A stretch of DNA of 64,000 bases from Magnetospirillum sp. 15-1 (GCF_900184795.1 NZ_FXXN01000028.1:404632-468631); one strand, 5' to 3'; counted from the first letter of the stretch, positions 8,578 through 17,032 are shown. Program-made: numbers and translations. Notes: generated from the sequence alone by a model not told the origin.

Positions 8578-8607
8578 TTGACCAAAGAATTAGCAGAATG
8601 CTATAGA
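8578..8607 (+). promoter_or_regulatory. Candidate sigma-70 promoter of the glycan operon
   Basis: TTGACC at 8578-8583 and TATAGA at 8602-8607 are separated by 18 bases, 30 bases before the first gene's ATG at 8637. The ribosome site is the GAGAGGGGGG run just upstream of the start. The whole 300-base gap 8336-8636 is AT-rich compared with its surroundings and should also hold the promoter of the minus-strand radical SAM gene. A second TATAAT at 8522-8527 lacks a good partner. Confidence 0.4.
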
Positions 8608-8636
8608 TAGCAGTCGTAAAGAGAGGGGGGCTTGCA

Positions 8637-9641
8637 ATGATTGGGGTTGCCGTCGTCGGGCTTGGATACTGGGGCCCAAATCTCGTGCGGAATGTCCTCG
8701 GCAATTCCCGCATGCAGCTTGTCGCTATTTGTGACTACTCTTCTGAGAACCTTCAAAGAATGGCTGCCAAGGTGCCGGGCATCATGGCGACGACCAACTT
8801 TGAGGATCTGCTTTCCAACCCCCAGATCGACGCCCTTATTATTGCCACTTCAGTGATGACTCATTACGAACTGGCCATCCGGGCCCTGAAGACGGGAAAG
8901 CATGTTCTCGTCGAGAAACCGATGGCTCACTCCGCCGAATGCGCCGCCAGACTGATAGAAGAGGCGGACAAGAAAAATCTTATCATCATGGTTGATCATA
9001 CATTCGTCTACACAAGCGCTGTCAGGAAAATTAAGGAACTTGTGGACAGCGACGACATCGGCCAAATTCACTATTATGATTCAGTTCGCATCAATCTTGG
9101 TATATTCCAGAGCGATGTAAATGTTATTTGGGATCTTGCGGTGCATGATTTTTCTATCATGGACTATATTTTTGGCCGTGCTCCCGTGCAAATCAGCGCC
9201 ATCGCCCGCAGCCACGTCCCAGGGCAACCCGACAACATGGCTTATGTCACGGCATTGTATTCGGATGGCTTGGTGGCGCATTGCCACGTCAACTGGATGG
9301 CGCCCATGAAGGTGCGCACCACCCTTATCGGCGGAGCGCGAAAGATGATCGTCTACAACGACATTCAGTCGGACGAGAAGATCAAGATCTACAACAAGGG
9401 TGTTTCGGTCGATTCCGAGCGCACTGATCTGCGCATCAATTACCGCAGCGGCGACATGCACGCCCCGATGCTTGACAATGTCGAGGCACTGAGCCGTGTC
9501 ATTGAAGCATTCGCGGATGCCATCGAACGGAAGGCGGTGTCGCCAACCGCTGGGCAGTGCGGCCTTCGCGTGGTGAAGATGCTGGAAGCGGCCAGTATTT
9601 CGGCCAAGCGGCTCGGCGAACCGGTCACGCCTCAGGCCTGA
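8637..9641 (+). CDS. Gfo/Idh/MocA-family NAD(P)-dependent sugar dehydrogenase
   Basis: This 334-residue protein opens with the Rossmann loop VVGLGYWGPNLVRN and has the catalytic EKP motif (HVLVEKPMA) that defines the family. Homologues such as WbpB/WlbA oxidise the C3 hydroxyl of UDP-GlcNAcA, creating the ketosugar that a DegT enzyme then aminates. The next gene is such an aminotransferase and an acetyltransferase closes the operon, so a WbpB-WbpE-WbpD-type route to a 2,3-diamino sugar is a reasonable inference. It has an intact length and is the first gene of the plus-strand glycan operon. Confidence 0.8.
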   Translation: MIGVAVVGLGYWGPNLVRNVLGNSRMQLVAICDYSSENLQRMAAKVPGIMATTNFEDLLSNPQIDALIIATSVMTHYELAIRALKTGKHVLVEKPMAHSAECAARLIEEADKKNLIIMVDHTFVYTSAVRKIKELVDSDDIGQIHYYDSVRINLGIFQSDVNVIWDLAVHDFSIMDYIFGRAPVQISAIARSHVPGQPDNMAYVTALYSDGLVAHCHVNWMAPMKVRTTLIGGARKMIVYNDIQSDEKIKIYNKGVSVDSERTDLRINYRSGDMHAPMLDNVEALSRVIEAFADAIERKAVSPTAGQCGLRVVKMLEAASISAKRLGEPVTPQA

Positions 9642-9671
9642 TAGGGCCTCTTTTGTCTTGGGGGATGTTCG

Positions 9672-10796
9672 ATGACGGTTCCATTTCTCGACCTCAAGCA
9701 ACAATATCAGAGCATCAGAGCCGAGATACTAAGCGCGATCGCGACGACACTTGATTCTGGCCAATTTGTACTTGGCCCAGACGTGGAACGGTTTGAACAA
9801 GGTTTCTCCAGCTTTGTCGGAACGAAATACGCAGTTGGCGTGAATTCGGGCACAAGCGCGTTGCACCTGGCGTTTCTCGCGCTGGGGATCGGCCCTGGCG
9901 ACGAGGTCATCACCGTGCCGCATACTTTCGTGGCGACGGTGGCGGCCATCCGCTACACGGGCGCCCGGGCAATCCTGGTGGATTGCGATCCCGTCCGCTT
10001 CACAATGAGCCCGGAGGCCCTGGAATCCACCATCACCAGCCGGACCAAGGCAATTGTCCCGGTCCACCTTTATGGCCAGTGCGCCGACATGGCCCCCATC
10101 CTCGCCATCGCCAACCGCCACGGCATTCCGGTGATCGAGGACGCGGCGCAGGCCCATGGCGCCACCTACAAGGGACAGGGCGCCGGTACCATGGGTGTCA
10201 TGGGCTGCTTCAGTTTCTACCCCGGAAAGAATCTCGGCGCCTATGGCGAAGGGGGGGCGGTGGTGACGAATGACAGCCGACTGGCCGCAAAGGTGGCCGC
10301 AATGCGTGACTGGGGCCAGGAGGTCAAGGGCATCCACGCCCTGCCCGGCTACAACTACCGCATGGAGGGCATTCAAGGGGCAATTCTTGGCGTAAAGCTG
10401 CGTCACCTTGCAATCTGGATCACCCAGCGGCAGGCCGCGGCGGCGCGCTATGATGAAATGCTGTCCGGTGCGCCCGAGATCACTGGCATAGTTCCGCCGG
10501 CCCCCTGCCCTGATGGCGCGCACGCCTATCATCTTTATGTCGTTCGGGTCGCGAACCGCGATGCGGTGCGGGCGCGCATGGCCGAATTGGGTGTTCAGAC
10601 CGGGGTGCATTACGCCTTGCCCGTGCACCTCCAGCCATCACTGACGGACCTGGGATACGGCCCAGGGGCATTCCCTGTCGCCGAACAGACGGTCCGCCAG
10701 ATCATCTCACTGCCCATGTTCCCCGAACTGACGGAGGAGCAGGGCAAGACGACTGTCGATACCTTGCGTCAGGCGATCGCGGATGTGGGGCGATGA
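9672..10796 (+). CDS. DegT/DnrJ/EryC1/StrS sugar aminotransferase (first copy)
   Basis: A 374-residue PLP enzyme with the family opening VPFLDLKQQY, the phosphate-binding NSGTSALHLA stretch, the aspartate pair in IEDAAQAHGA and the Schiff-base lysine Lys186 in FYPGKNLGA. These enzymes transfer an amino group from glutamate to a keto sugar nucleotide. It follows the Gfo/Idh/MocA gene by 30 bases and overlaps the next start by four (ATGA). It is closest in style to WbpE/FdtB enzymes acting at C3. Confidence 0.88.
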   Translation: MTVPFLDLKQQYQSIRAEILSAIATTLDSGQFVLGPDVERFEQGFSSFVGTKYAVGVNSGTSALHLAFLALGIGPGDEVITVPHTFVATVAAIRYTGARAILVDCDPVRFTMSPEALESTITSRTKAIVPVHLYGQCADMAPILAIANRHGIPVIEDAAQAHGATYKGQGAGTMGVMGCFSFYPGKNLGAYGEGGAVVTNDSRLAAKVAAMRDWGQEVKGIHALPGYNYRMEGIQGAILGVKLRHLAIWITQRQAAAARYDEMLSGAPEITGIVPPAPCPDGAHAYHLYVVRVANRDAVRARMAELGVQTGVHYALPVHLQPSLTDLGYGPGAFPVAEQTVRQIISLPMFPELTEEQGKTTVDTLRQAIADVGR

Positions 10797-11902
10797 GTGC
10801 CGGCCAGGCATTGAGAACCGACGCAGCCACCCGGCAACGTTACGACACGCTGTATGACGCCTGCCCCCATGGACTCGTCCAGCAATCTTCATGCTGGGCC
10901 GACGCCACGGCCCCGCTTGGTCCAGACGACGCCATATTCCTGGTCGCCGGCGATGGCGATCAGGATTTTGCCGGACTGCCGCTCTACTTGTATCGTCACG
11001 CCGCAGGCAATCTTATCACCTCGGTTCCCCAAGCCGGGCCGCTGGGTGGGATCTTCTGCCGCCCAGGCCTCGACGCGGCCACCCGACGGGCCGCATTCCA
11101 GTCATTGCTCGGCAGGGCTGTTGCGCTGTCACTGGAACACGACTGCATCGCCTTGACCATCATCTCCGACCCGTTCCAGCAAGATGACGAGCTTTACCGG
11201 GAGCATCTGCAGCCCCAACTTGAATTCGAGAATTTCACCCAGGCCTGCATGGTGGACGGCTTGGTCAGGGAGGGACGGGTCCTGCCTCCAGCATCGGATA
11301 AGCGCAGGAATGTACGACGGCATCTTCGACGGGCTCAGGAATTCGGCTTGCGGTCGTGGCTGTGCCGCGATGACGATGAATTCGACCGGTGGTACCAGAT
11401 TCATTGCAAGCGCCACCGCGAATTGGGTGCCGCCCCGCTACGCCGCGATCTCTTGTCAAACATTCTGGCCAGGCTTGGGGCACGAAAGAGTGCATTTCTG
11501 GTCCTGGCGGCCGCAGGGGAGCAAATAGTCGGCGGTTGTCTGTTCGTGCACAATCGCATCGTCGGCGACGTCTTCATCATGAGCATGGACAGTGATTTCG
11601 CTGATGCCGGAACGAATTACTTCCTGGTTGAGCAGGGACTGCTGGAGTTTCATCGCCGGGGGGTGAAGATCATGAACTGGCAGTCCTCCTCCAGCCGTGC
11701 CAGCGGCGTTTATGCCTTCAAGAAGCAGTGGGGCAGCGAGGAGTACCCGTATCGTTTTTATACTCGGATATTTCGGGATGTATCTTTCTTCCGCGATATG
11801 GGGAGCGTTCAAATGGCCAGGTTCTATCCGGGCCATTACGTGGTTCCGTTTGGATTGTTTGATGAGGATGATGGCGACGTGCGGCTGTTCCGCAAGCTCT
11901 AG
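10793..11902 (+). CDS. FemAB/GNAT-like aminoacyl- or acyltransferase
   Basis: This 369-residue cytoplasmic protein resembles the FemAB-related GNAT group. It has a conserved basic patch (KRRNVRRHLRRAQEFG) and a C-terminal core with NYFLVEQGLLEFHRRGVK and FKKQWGSEEYPY, typical of these enzymes. They attach amino acids or acyl groups to sugars, peptidoglycan or polysaccharide precursors. Coupled by ATGA to the aminotransferase, it could acylate the new amino group. The substrate is inference only. Confidence 0.65.
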   Translation: MSAGQALRTDAATRQRYDTLYDACPHGLVQQSSCWADATAPLGPDDAIFLVAGDGDQDFAGLPLYLYRHAAGNLITSVPQAGPLGGIFCRPGLDAATRRAAFQSLLGRAVALSLEHDCIALTIISDPFQQDDELYREHLQPQLEFENFTQACMVDGLVREGRVLPPASDKRRNVRRHLRRAQEFGLRSWLCRDDDEFDRWYQIHCKRHRELGAAPLRRDLLSNILARLGARKSAFLVLAAAGEQIVGGCLFVHNRIVGDVFIMSMDSDFADAGTNYFLVEQGLLEFHRRGVKIMNWQSSSSRASGVYAFKKQWGSEEYPYRFYTRIFRDVSFFRDMGSVQMARFYPGHYVVPFGLFDEDDGDVRLFRKL

Positions 11903-11936
11903 GCAAACTTGCCGGCAGATGATCGGAGAGAGATAG

Positions 11937-12908
11937 ATGGGCAAAACCTTTTCCAAGGTGGTGGTCACTGGGGCGGCCGGCTTTGTTGGCTCGACGATCA
12001 TTGATCAGATGCTTGCCTCGGACATGGCCGCCGAGATCGTAGGAATCGACAATTTGGTAAGAGGCCGGGCTTCGAACCTGGCTGGCGCCCTTGCCTCCGG
12101 TCGGGTCCAATTCGTCGAAGGCGACATCCGCGACCGAGGCCTGATGGAGCGGCTGATGGACGGCTGCGACTTACTGTTTCACCAGGCCGCCTTGCGTATC
12201 ACCCATTGTGCCGCGGACCCCCGTCAGGCCATGGAGGTTATGGCCCTGGCGACCTTCGATCTGCTCGAACTCGCCGTAAAGCACCGTGTTGATCGGGTGG
12301 TGGCCGCGTCGTCGGCCTCCATTTATGGCCTGGCAGATCGCTTTCCCACGGATGAGTCATGCCATCCCTACGACAACCGTACGCTCTATGGCGCCTGCAA
12401 GATGTTCAACGAAGGCCTGCTTCGTTCGTTCAATGATATGTTCGGCCTGAACTACGTGGCATTGCGCTATTTCAATGTGTTCGGTCCGCGTATGGACATC
12501 CATGGGGTCTACACCGAGGTCTTGATCCGGTGGATGGAAAGAATCGCAGAGGGCAAGCCTCCGCTGATTTTCGGCGACGGCACCCAGACCATGGATTTCA
12601 TCTACATTGACGACGTTGCGCGGGCCAATGTCCTGGCGGCCCAAAGCTCGTGCTCCGATGAGGTCTTCAACATCGCCAGCGGTACGGAAACCAGCCTGAA
12701 AGAACTGGCGATCGCCCTTCTGCGGGTGATGGGCTCCTCCCTTCCGATCGAGTACACCGAGGAGCGCAAGATCAACCCGGTGCCTCGCCGGCTGGCTGAC
12801 ACACGTCTTGCCCGGGAGAAGCTGAACTTCACCGCGGCCTACGATCTCGAAGTCGGACTGAAGCTCATGGTCGACTGGTGGCGGGCCCAGAAGGGAATGG
12901 AGGCATGA
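11937..12908 (+). CDS. NAD-dependent sugar-nucleotide epimerase/dehydratase (SDR)
   Basis: A 323-residue extended SDR enzyme. TGAAGFVGS is the Rossmann glycine motif, and Tyr151 and Lys155 in LYGACK form the catalytic YxxxK with a serine in SSASIYG. Members interconvert UDP-sugars, for example at C4, or dehydrate them. The substrate cannot be read. It is fifth from the end of the locus and overlaps the next gene by four bases (ATGA), so it is part of the same operon. Confidence 0.82.
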   Translation: MGKTFSKVVVTGAAGFVGSTIIDQMLASDMAAEIVGIDNLVRGRASNLAGALASGRVQFVEGDIRDRGLMERLMDGCDLLFHQAALRITHCAADPRQAMEVMALATFDLLELAVKHRVDRVVAASSASIYGLADRFPTDESCHPYDNRTLYGACKMFNEGLLRSFNDMFGLNYVALRYFNVFGPRMDIHGVYTEVLIRWMERIAEGKPPLIFGDGTQTMDFIYIDDVARANVLAAQSSCSDEVFNIASGTETSLKELAIALLRVMGSSLPIEYTEERKINPVPRRLADTRLAREKLNFTAAYDLEVGLKLMVDWWRAQKGMEA

Positions 12909-14125
12909 TACCAGTCGCACGCCCGTGGATGGATGATCTGGAGGCAGAGGCCGTCCGACGGGTCATCAACTCTGGATGGGTCACCCAGGGGCCGGAGGTC
13001 GAGGCCTTCGAGCGTGAATTCGCAACTTTCGTTGGGGCGCCATACGCTTGCGCCGTATCCAACTGCACGGTAGCGCTTCATCTTGCGCTGCTGGCGGCCG
13101 GTGTTGGTCCTGGTGACGTGGTGGCGACGGTCAGCCATTCGTTTATCGCCACAGCCAACTCAATTCGCTATGCGGGTGCCGTGCCGCTGTTCATCGACGT
13201 ACAGCCGGAGAGCGGCAATATCGACCCGGAACAGCTTCGTGCGGCCCTGGCGAGGGATATCAAGGCGATCCTGGTTGTGCATCAGATCGGAATGCCTTGC
13301 GATCTCGCCACCATTGGAGAAATCGCAGCCGGGGCGAATATCCCGGTGATCGAGGACGCAGCCTGCGCCATCGGCAGCGAGATCAAGGTTGACGCCAGAT
13401 GGCAGCGTATCGGCCGGCCTCACGGACTTGTGGCGTGCTTCTCCTTCCACCCTCGCAAGTTGCTCACCACCGGCGAGGGCGGAATGATCACGACCGCGGA
13501 CCCCGACATCCACAGCCGTTTACGACTGCTCCGCCAGCACGCCATGTCTGTCAGTGACCGGGTCCGTCATGGATCGGCTACGGTAACCAGGGAGTCCTAC
13601 ACAGAACTCGGCTTCAATTACCGGATGAGTGACATCCAGGCCGCCATCGGCCGTCAGCAATTGCTCCGTCTCCCGGAGATCGTGGCGGAGCGGCGCCGTA
13701 GAGCCGATCACTATTCCCGCCTGCTTGCTGATATGGCTGGCATCACGGTGCCGAGGGAGCCCCATTGGGCCCGCAGCAATTGGCAATCGTACCAAATCGT
13801 CCTGGAACCGGGGGTGGATCAGGCGGCGGTGATGCAGGACTTGCTTGACGCCGGCATTTCCACGCGACGAGGCATCATGAATGCCCATCGCGAGCCTGCC
13901 TATCTCGACCAGCCATGGCTGTGCCTGGGTAATCGCCCGGATTGTGGCTGCGCCAATTCCACTTGCCGGGCACTGGCTAACAGCGAGTCCATTCAGGAGC
14001 GGGGAGTTATTCTTCCGCTCTTTCACGGCATGACGGATGAAGAACAAGAATTTATTGCAATGGAACTACGCGCATCCCTTGACAGACGGGGGACAATTCA
14101 AGCTGCCAACGTCAAGGAGCATTAG
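12905..14125 (+). CDS. DegT/DnrJ/EryC1/StrS sugar aminotransferase (second copy)
   Basis: A 406-residue PLP enzyme. ATG at 12905 overlaps the upstream stop and is better supported than an earlier in-frame start at 12878. IPVARPWMDDLE is the family opening, IEDAACAIGSE carries the cofactor-binding aspartate and Lys185 in FHPRKLLTTGEGG is the catalytic lysine. It differs clearly from the first aminotransferase and carries a cysteine-rich insert near the end (CLGNRPDCGCANSTC), which is unusual for the family and might bind metal. Two aminotransferases in one operon suggest a diamino sugar or two amino sugars. Confidence 0.85.
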   Translation: MIPVARPWMDDLEAEAVRRVINSGWVTQGPEVEAFEREFATFVGAPYACAVSNCTVALHLALLAAGVGPGDVVATVSHSFIATANSIRYAGAVPLFIDVQPESGNIDPEQLRAALARDIKAILVVHQIGMPCDLATIGEIAAGANIPVIEDAACAIGSEIKVDARWQRIGRPHGLVACFSFHPRKLLTTGEGGMITTADPDIHSRLRLLRQHAMSVSDRVRHGSATVTRESYTELGFNYRMSDIQAAIGRQQLLRLPEIVAERRRRADHYSRLLADMAGITVPREPHWARSNWQSYQIVLEPGVDQAAVMQDLLDAGISTRRGIMNAHREPAYLDQPWLCLGNRPDCGCANSTCRALANSESIQERGVILPLFHGMTDEEQEFIAMELRASLDRRGTIQAANVKEH

Positions 14126-14128
14126 CTC

Positions 14129-14605
14129 ATGCCCATATCATCCGATGTGAAAATTGGCGATGATGTCAGAATTTTCCACCCTGACCTCGTGAATCTTTAT
14201 GGGTGCTCCATTGGCGCGGAAAGCAAGATTGGCACTTTTGTCGAGATCCAGAAGAATACCAGCATCGGGAGGCGCTGTAAGATCTCGTCCCACAGTTTCA
14301 TCTGTGAGGGCGTAACCATTGAGGACGAGGTCTTCGTCGGGCATGGGGTGATGTTCATCAATGACCGCTATCCCAGGGCAACGGCATCAGACGGTCAGTT
14401 GCAGACGGAAAATGATTGGACGGTCGTCCCCACACTGGTCAAGCGTCGTGCGTCCATCGGCAGCGGCGCCGTCATAATGTGCGGCATTACCATTGGGGAA
14501 GGTGCGATGATCGGGGCTGGGGCCGTTGTGACCGCCGACGTGCCCGATGGTGCCTTGGTTGCCGGAGTTCCTGCCAGGCTCCGGGCCGGTGACCCGTTCC
14601 CCTGA
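14129..14605 (+). CDS. Hexapeptide-repeat sugar N-acetyltransferase (WbpD/WlbB-like)
   Basis: This 158-residue protein shows left-handed beta-helix hexapeptides (IGAESKIGTFVEI, IGSGAVIMCGITIGEG, IGAGAVVTADVP) and the typical ending GVPARL. It would form trimers that acetylate an amino sugar from acetyl-CoA. AAGGAG lies ten bases before ATG 14129. As last gene of the operon it fits the acetylation step that follows the aminotransferase in WbpB-E-D routes. An IS3-family element lies 75 bases downstream. Confidence 0.85.
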   Translation: MPISSDVKIGDDVRIFHPDLVNLYGCSIGAESKIGTFVEIQKNTSIGRRCKISSHSFICEGVTIEDEVFVGHGVMFINDRYPRATASDGQLQTENDWTVVPTLVKRRASIGSGAVIMCGITIGEGAMIGAGAVVTADVPDGALVAGVPARLRAGDPFP

Positions 14606-14698
14606 TTGATCCCGGTCAGAGGGAGAGTCTCATCATTGTTTGATGCCCGATTTGGGTGGGGATGGCAATGTGGGCCGGGGTGACCTGCCGTGGAACTT

Positions 14699-15625
14699 TC
14701 ATCCAGCCGTAAGTAGAGCCTTGGGCGAAGTTACGCCGTGTGGCGCGGTGTGAGCAATGGGGCCGGGCTCGGAGCCCCGGAGGGGCGGAGAGAGCGGCCC
14801 CATTGCTTTGAGTTTGGCGGCGTGAGCCGCCGGGGTCTGGTACCCCAGGGCCGAGTGCGGCCTGGCTGTATTGTAATCGGCGACCCAGGCGGCGATGACG
14901 GCGCGGGCCTGGGCCATGCTGGTGAACACCGTCTCGTTCAACAATTCGTCGCGCATCCGGCCGTTGAAGCTCTCGACAAAGCCGTTCTGCATGGGCCTGC
15001 CCGGCGCGATGTAGTGCCATTGCATGCAATGATCCTGCGTCCACTTCAGCATGGCATTACCGGTCAGCTCGGTGCCGTTGTCGGACACGATCATCTCCGG
15101 CTTGCCGCGCCGGGCCACCAGCACCGTCAATTCGCGGACCACACGCACGCCCGAGATCGAGGTGTCGGGCACTGCTGCCAAGCATTCCCGCGTCACATCG
15201 TCGACGATGTTGAGCACGCGGAACCGCCGCCCGTTGTCCAATTGGTCGTGGACGAAATCCAGCGACCAGCGGGCGTTGGGCTTGGCCTCCACCAGGATCG
15301 GTGCGCGCGTGCCGATGGCCTTGCGACGGGTGCGGCGCTTGCGCACCGCCAATCCTTCCTCGCGGTAAAGCCGGTAGATGCGGGTGATCCCCGACGGCTC
15401 ACCGTCGCGCCGCAGCAGGATGAACAGTCGTCGATAGCCGAACCGGCGGCGTTCCTGGGCAAGCCCGCGCAGGCGGTCGCGCAGGCCGCTGTCGTCGGGC
15501 CGAACGGAGCGGTAGCGGATCATGGTGCGATCCACCGCGATCACTGCACAGGCCCGACGCTCGCTCATCGCGAAGCCACTCCGCAGATGGGCGACAGCTT
15601 CCCGCTTGGCGGCGGGCCCTACCAT
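14699..15625 (-). CDS. IS3-family transposase OrfB
   Basis: The integrase-core half of an IS3 transposase. It has the HTH_21-like front (RRFGYRRLFILLRRDG), then the DDE core with WSLDFVHDQL, the IVSDNGTE aspartate region and GFVESFNGRMRDE glutamate, and the usual tail YNTARPHSALGYQTP. I place the start at ATG 15625, while the frame stays open to 15730 because OrfB is normally made by frameshifting from OrfA. The reading frame is intact, though OrfA is not. Confidence 0.85.
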   Translation of the reverse strand: MVGPAAKREAVAHLRSGFAMSERRACAVIAVDRTMIRYRSVRPDDSGLRDRLRGLAQERRRFGYRRLFILLRRDGEPSGITRIYRLYREEGLAVRKRRTRRKAIGTRAPILVEAKPNARWSLDFVHDQLDNGRRFRVLNIVDDVTRECLAAVPDTSISGVRVVRELTVLVARRGKPEMIVSDNGTELTGNAMLKWTQDHCMQWHYIAPGRPMQNGFVESFNGRMRDELLNETVFTSMAQARAVIAAWVADYNTARPHSALGYQTPAAHAAKLKAMGPLSPPLRGSEPGPIAHTAPHGVTSPKALLTAG

Positions 15626-15686
15626 TCTTTTCCCAGAAGATCGCGGAGCGCGGCCTCGTTGAGCATAGATTCCGCCAGCAGCTTCT

Positions 15687-15905
15687 TCAGCCGGGCGTTT
15701 GCTGCGCTGCCCTTCGGGTCTCATCCTCAAGCGCCTTCAGCCGCCGGGCCTCCGACACATCCAGGCCGCCGTACTTGGCCTTCCATTTGTAGAACGTGGC
15801 GCTCGAAATGCCGTGCCTGCGGCACACATCCGCCGTCGCTGCCCCGACCTCCTGCTCCTTCAGGATGCCGGTGATCTGTTCCTCGCTGAACCTGCTGCGC
15901 TTCAT
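15687..15905 (-). pseudogene. IS3-family transposase OrfA, frameshifted by a 20-nt insert
   Basis: The N-terminus KRSRFSEEQITGILKEQEVG and the helix-turn-helix (CRRHGISSATFYKWKAKYGG) are those of IS407-type OrfA. After LEDE the frame breaks down. Removing the 20 bases at 15700-15719 restores the usual continuation NARLKKLLAESMLNEAA and LRDLLGKEW. The insert therefore shifts the frame and removes the leucine-zipper end. This would impair the element unless frameshifting compensates. Confidence 0.7.
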
Positions 15906-15969
15906 GTCGTCCGTCCTTTGATAGGCCGGACTCTACTTCAAACTGGAGGAGATTTCTCAAGGCAGGTCA

Positions 15970-16425
15970 CAGGGTTCCTGCCATGGCCCGCTTCATCCGC
16001 CCTTCCTCAGCAGCATTGGATGTTGAAGCCTGCTTGGCGGTGGACTTAAAGCCGCGGTGGCGGGCGATATGCCCCAGCGCCACCGCCAACTCCAAGGGCA
16101 ATAGCCTTCGACCAAGGCCCGCCACCCGCAATTCCCAGGGGCCGAGGCCCGGTTGCTTCGGCGCATCACGGCTCGATTCGGACATCAGCCCATGACGGCT
16201 GAAAAGTGCTAGAATCAGCCCCATTCTCTGACGGCGGCGGCGAATAACTCGGCGCAGGCCACGCTTTTCTCGATGAATTTCCGATGTTGGCCGCCGCTCC
16301 TTGTCGGTTTCCGGCGTGTCGAACATCCATGTCCCTGCTCCGAGAATGCTGCCATAGCCTTCGCCCAAGTCCAGCACGGCCCATCCGATCGATGCGATTC
16401 CCCCGTCCAATCCAAGAATATTCAT
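15970..16425 (-). pseudogene. cas9: cas9 N-terminal fragment (type II-C-like), cut by an IS
   Basis: Starting at ATG 16425 (GGAGG eight bases upstream), 152 codons remain. ILGLDGGIASIGWAV is the RuvC-I strand with its catalytic aspartate Asp7. Residues 51-68 (REKRGLRRVIRRRRQRM) are the arginine-rich bridge helix, and GPWELRVAGL with the HIARHRGFKS segment matches the region after the bridge helix in small Cas9s. IscB is less likely because there is no preceding PLMP domain. The frame ends in a TGA supplied by the first bases of the IS3-family element. HNH, RuvC-II/III and PAM-interacting domains are absent, as are cas1, cas2 and any array in this window. Confidence 0.85.
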
Positions 16426-16489
16426 GGCGCATCCTCCACTCCGGAATAATTGCAGCAAGTGCGCCTGGGAAGGACTTTGCCAGCAACCT

Positions 16490-16601
16490 TTGGTAAGAGA
16501 GTGTGTAGATTGGAAATCGGTAGGGATGCTGCGGTAAAGTTGTTTTCTACTTAAGGATTACCCCCCCCGCTGCGGTGACGTGGCGGGGGGATTTCTTTTT
16601 A
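16490..16601 (+). ncRNA. Candidate tracrRNA divergent from cas9
   Basis: The intergenic stretch upstream of cas9 ends in a strong factor-independent terminator on the plus strand: CCCCCCGC at 16563-16570 pairs with GCGGGGGG at 16583-16590, followed by ATTTCTTTTT. Ahead of it lies GTGTAGATTGGAAATCGGTAG (16503-16523), which could be an anti-repeat, and an AAGG-containing linker. tracrRNA genes often sit next to cas9. No CRISPR repeat is present to test pairing, so this rests on position, terminator and general form. Confidence 0.38.
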
Positions 16602-16683
16602 GACTGCGTTACTAATGGCTGGATAGCGGGGAAGAATATCCGCTCAGTTCCGCCACTTGACCTGCAACTGCTGCCCCCGTGAA

Positions 16684-16935
16684 TCATCCCATCCGCTTCG
16701 CCGAACCCTCCGCCCGCAGGTGGGTGTAACGCTTCAGTATCTGGAGCGTCTTGTGGCCGTTGACGGTGGTGACCTCCATGGGATTGAAGCCGGCTTCGAA
16801 CCGGCGGCTGGTTGCCTCGTAGCGCAGATCACGGAAGCGAAGATCTACGGTCCCGGCGCGTTTGCAGGCCCACTGAAAGGCGTGGGCGCACGTCACCGCA
16901 TCCGTCTTCCACGCGGTGCGGCAAGCCCATGAGCA
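16684..16935 (-). pseudogene. C-terminal stub of a second tyrosine recombinase
   Basis: The minus-strand frame ending at TGA 16686-16684 encodes about 80 residues with the integrase box-II order: RFRDLRYEATSRRFE, then NGHKTLQILKRYTHL with the catalytic tyrosine, and a short tail. The catalytic core upstream is missing, with a stop at 16938-16936. The usual histidine after the arginine of box II (LRHE) is tyrosine here. It is a remnant of an integrase unrelated in tail sequence to the one at 983-1108. Confidence 0.7.
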
Positions 16936-17032
16936 CTACGCCTCGTAGGGCTCTTCCCTGAGCACCGGCGGGCTTTCCCGCGCGTCCTCAAAAAATAATC
17001 CCACCGATATTGCCGCTTGTTCGGAAGCCGGC

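Larger units (their letters stand above)
14681..15969 (-). mobile_element. IS3-family (IS407-like) element inserted in cas9
   Basis: The ends are a near-perfect inverted pair starting TGACCTGCC (14681 rightwards, and complement of 15969 leftwards), with similarity extending about 38 bases to GTAGAG. The element is 1289 bp with orfA and orfB on the minus strand. The flanking bases GGGG (left) and CAGG (right) do not match, although this group normally makes a 4-bp target duplication. A deletion beside the element is therefore likely, consistent with the missing rest of cas9. Confidence 0.85.

Noticed and set aside
14606-14680. Remaining cas9 3-prime sequence on the far side of the IS
   Set aside because: The minus-strand frame gives only about 20 residues that do not resemble a Cas9 C-terminus, so I could not support it.
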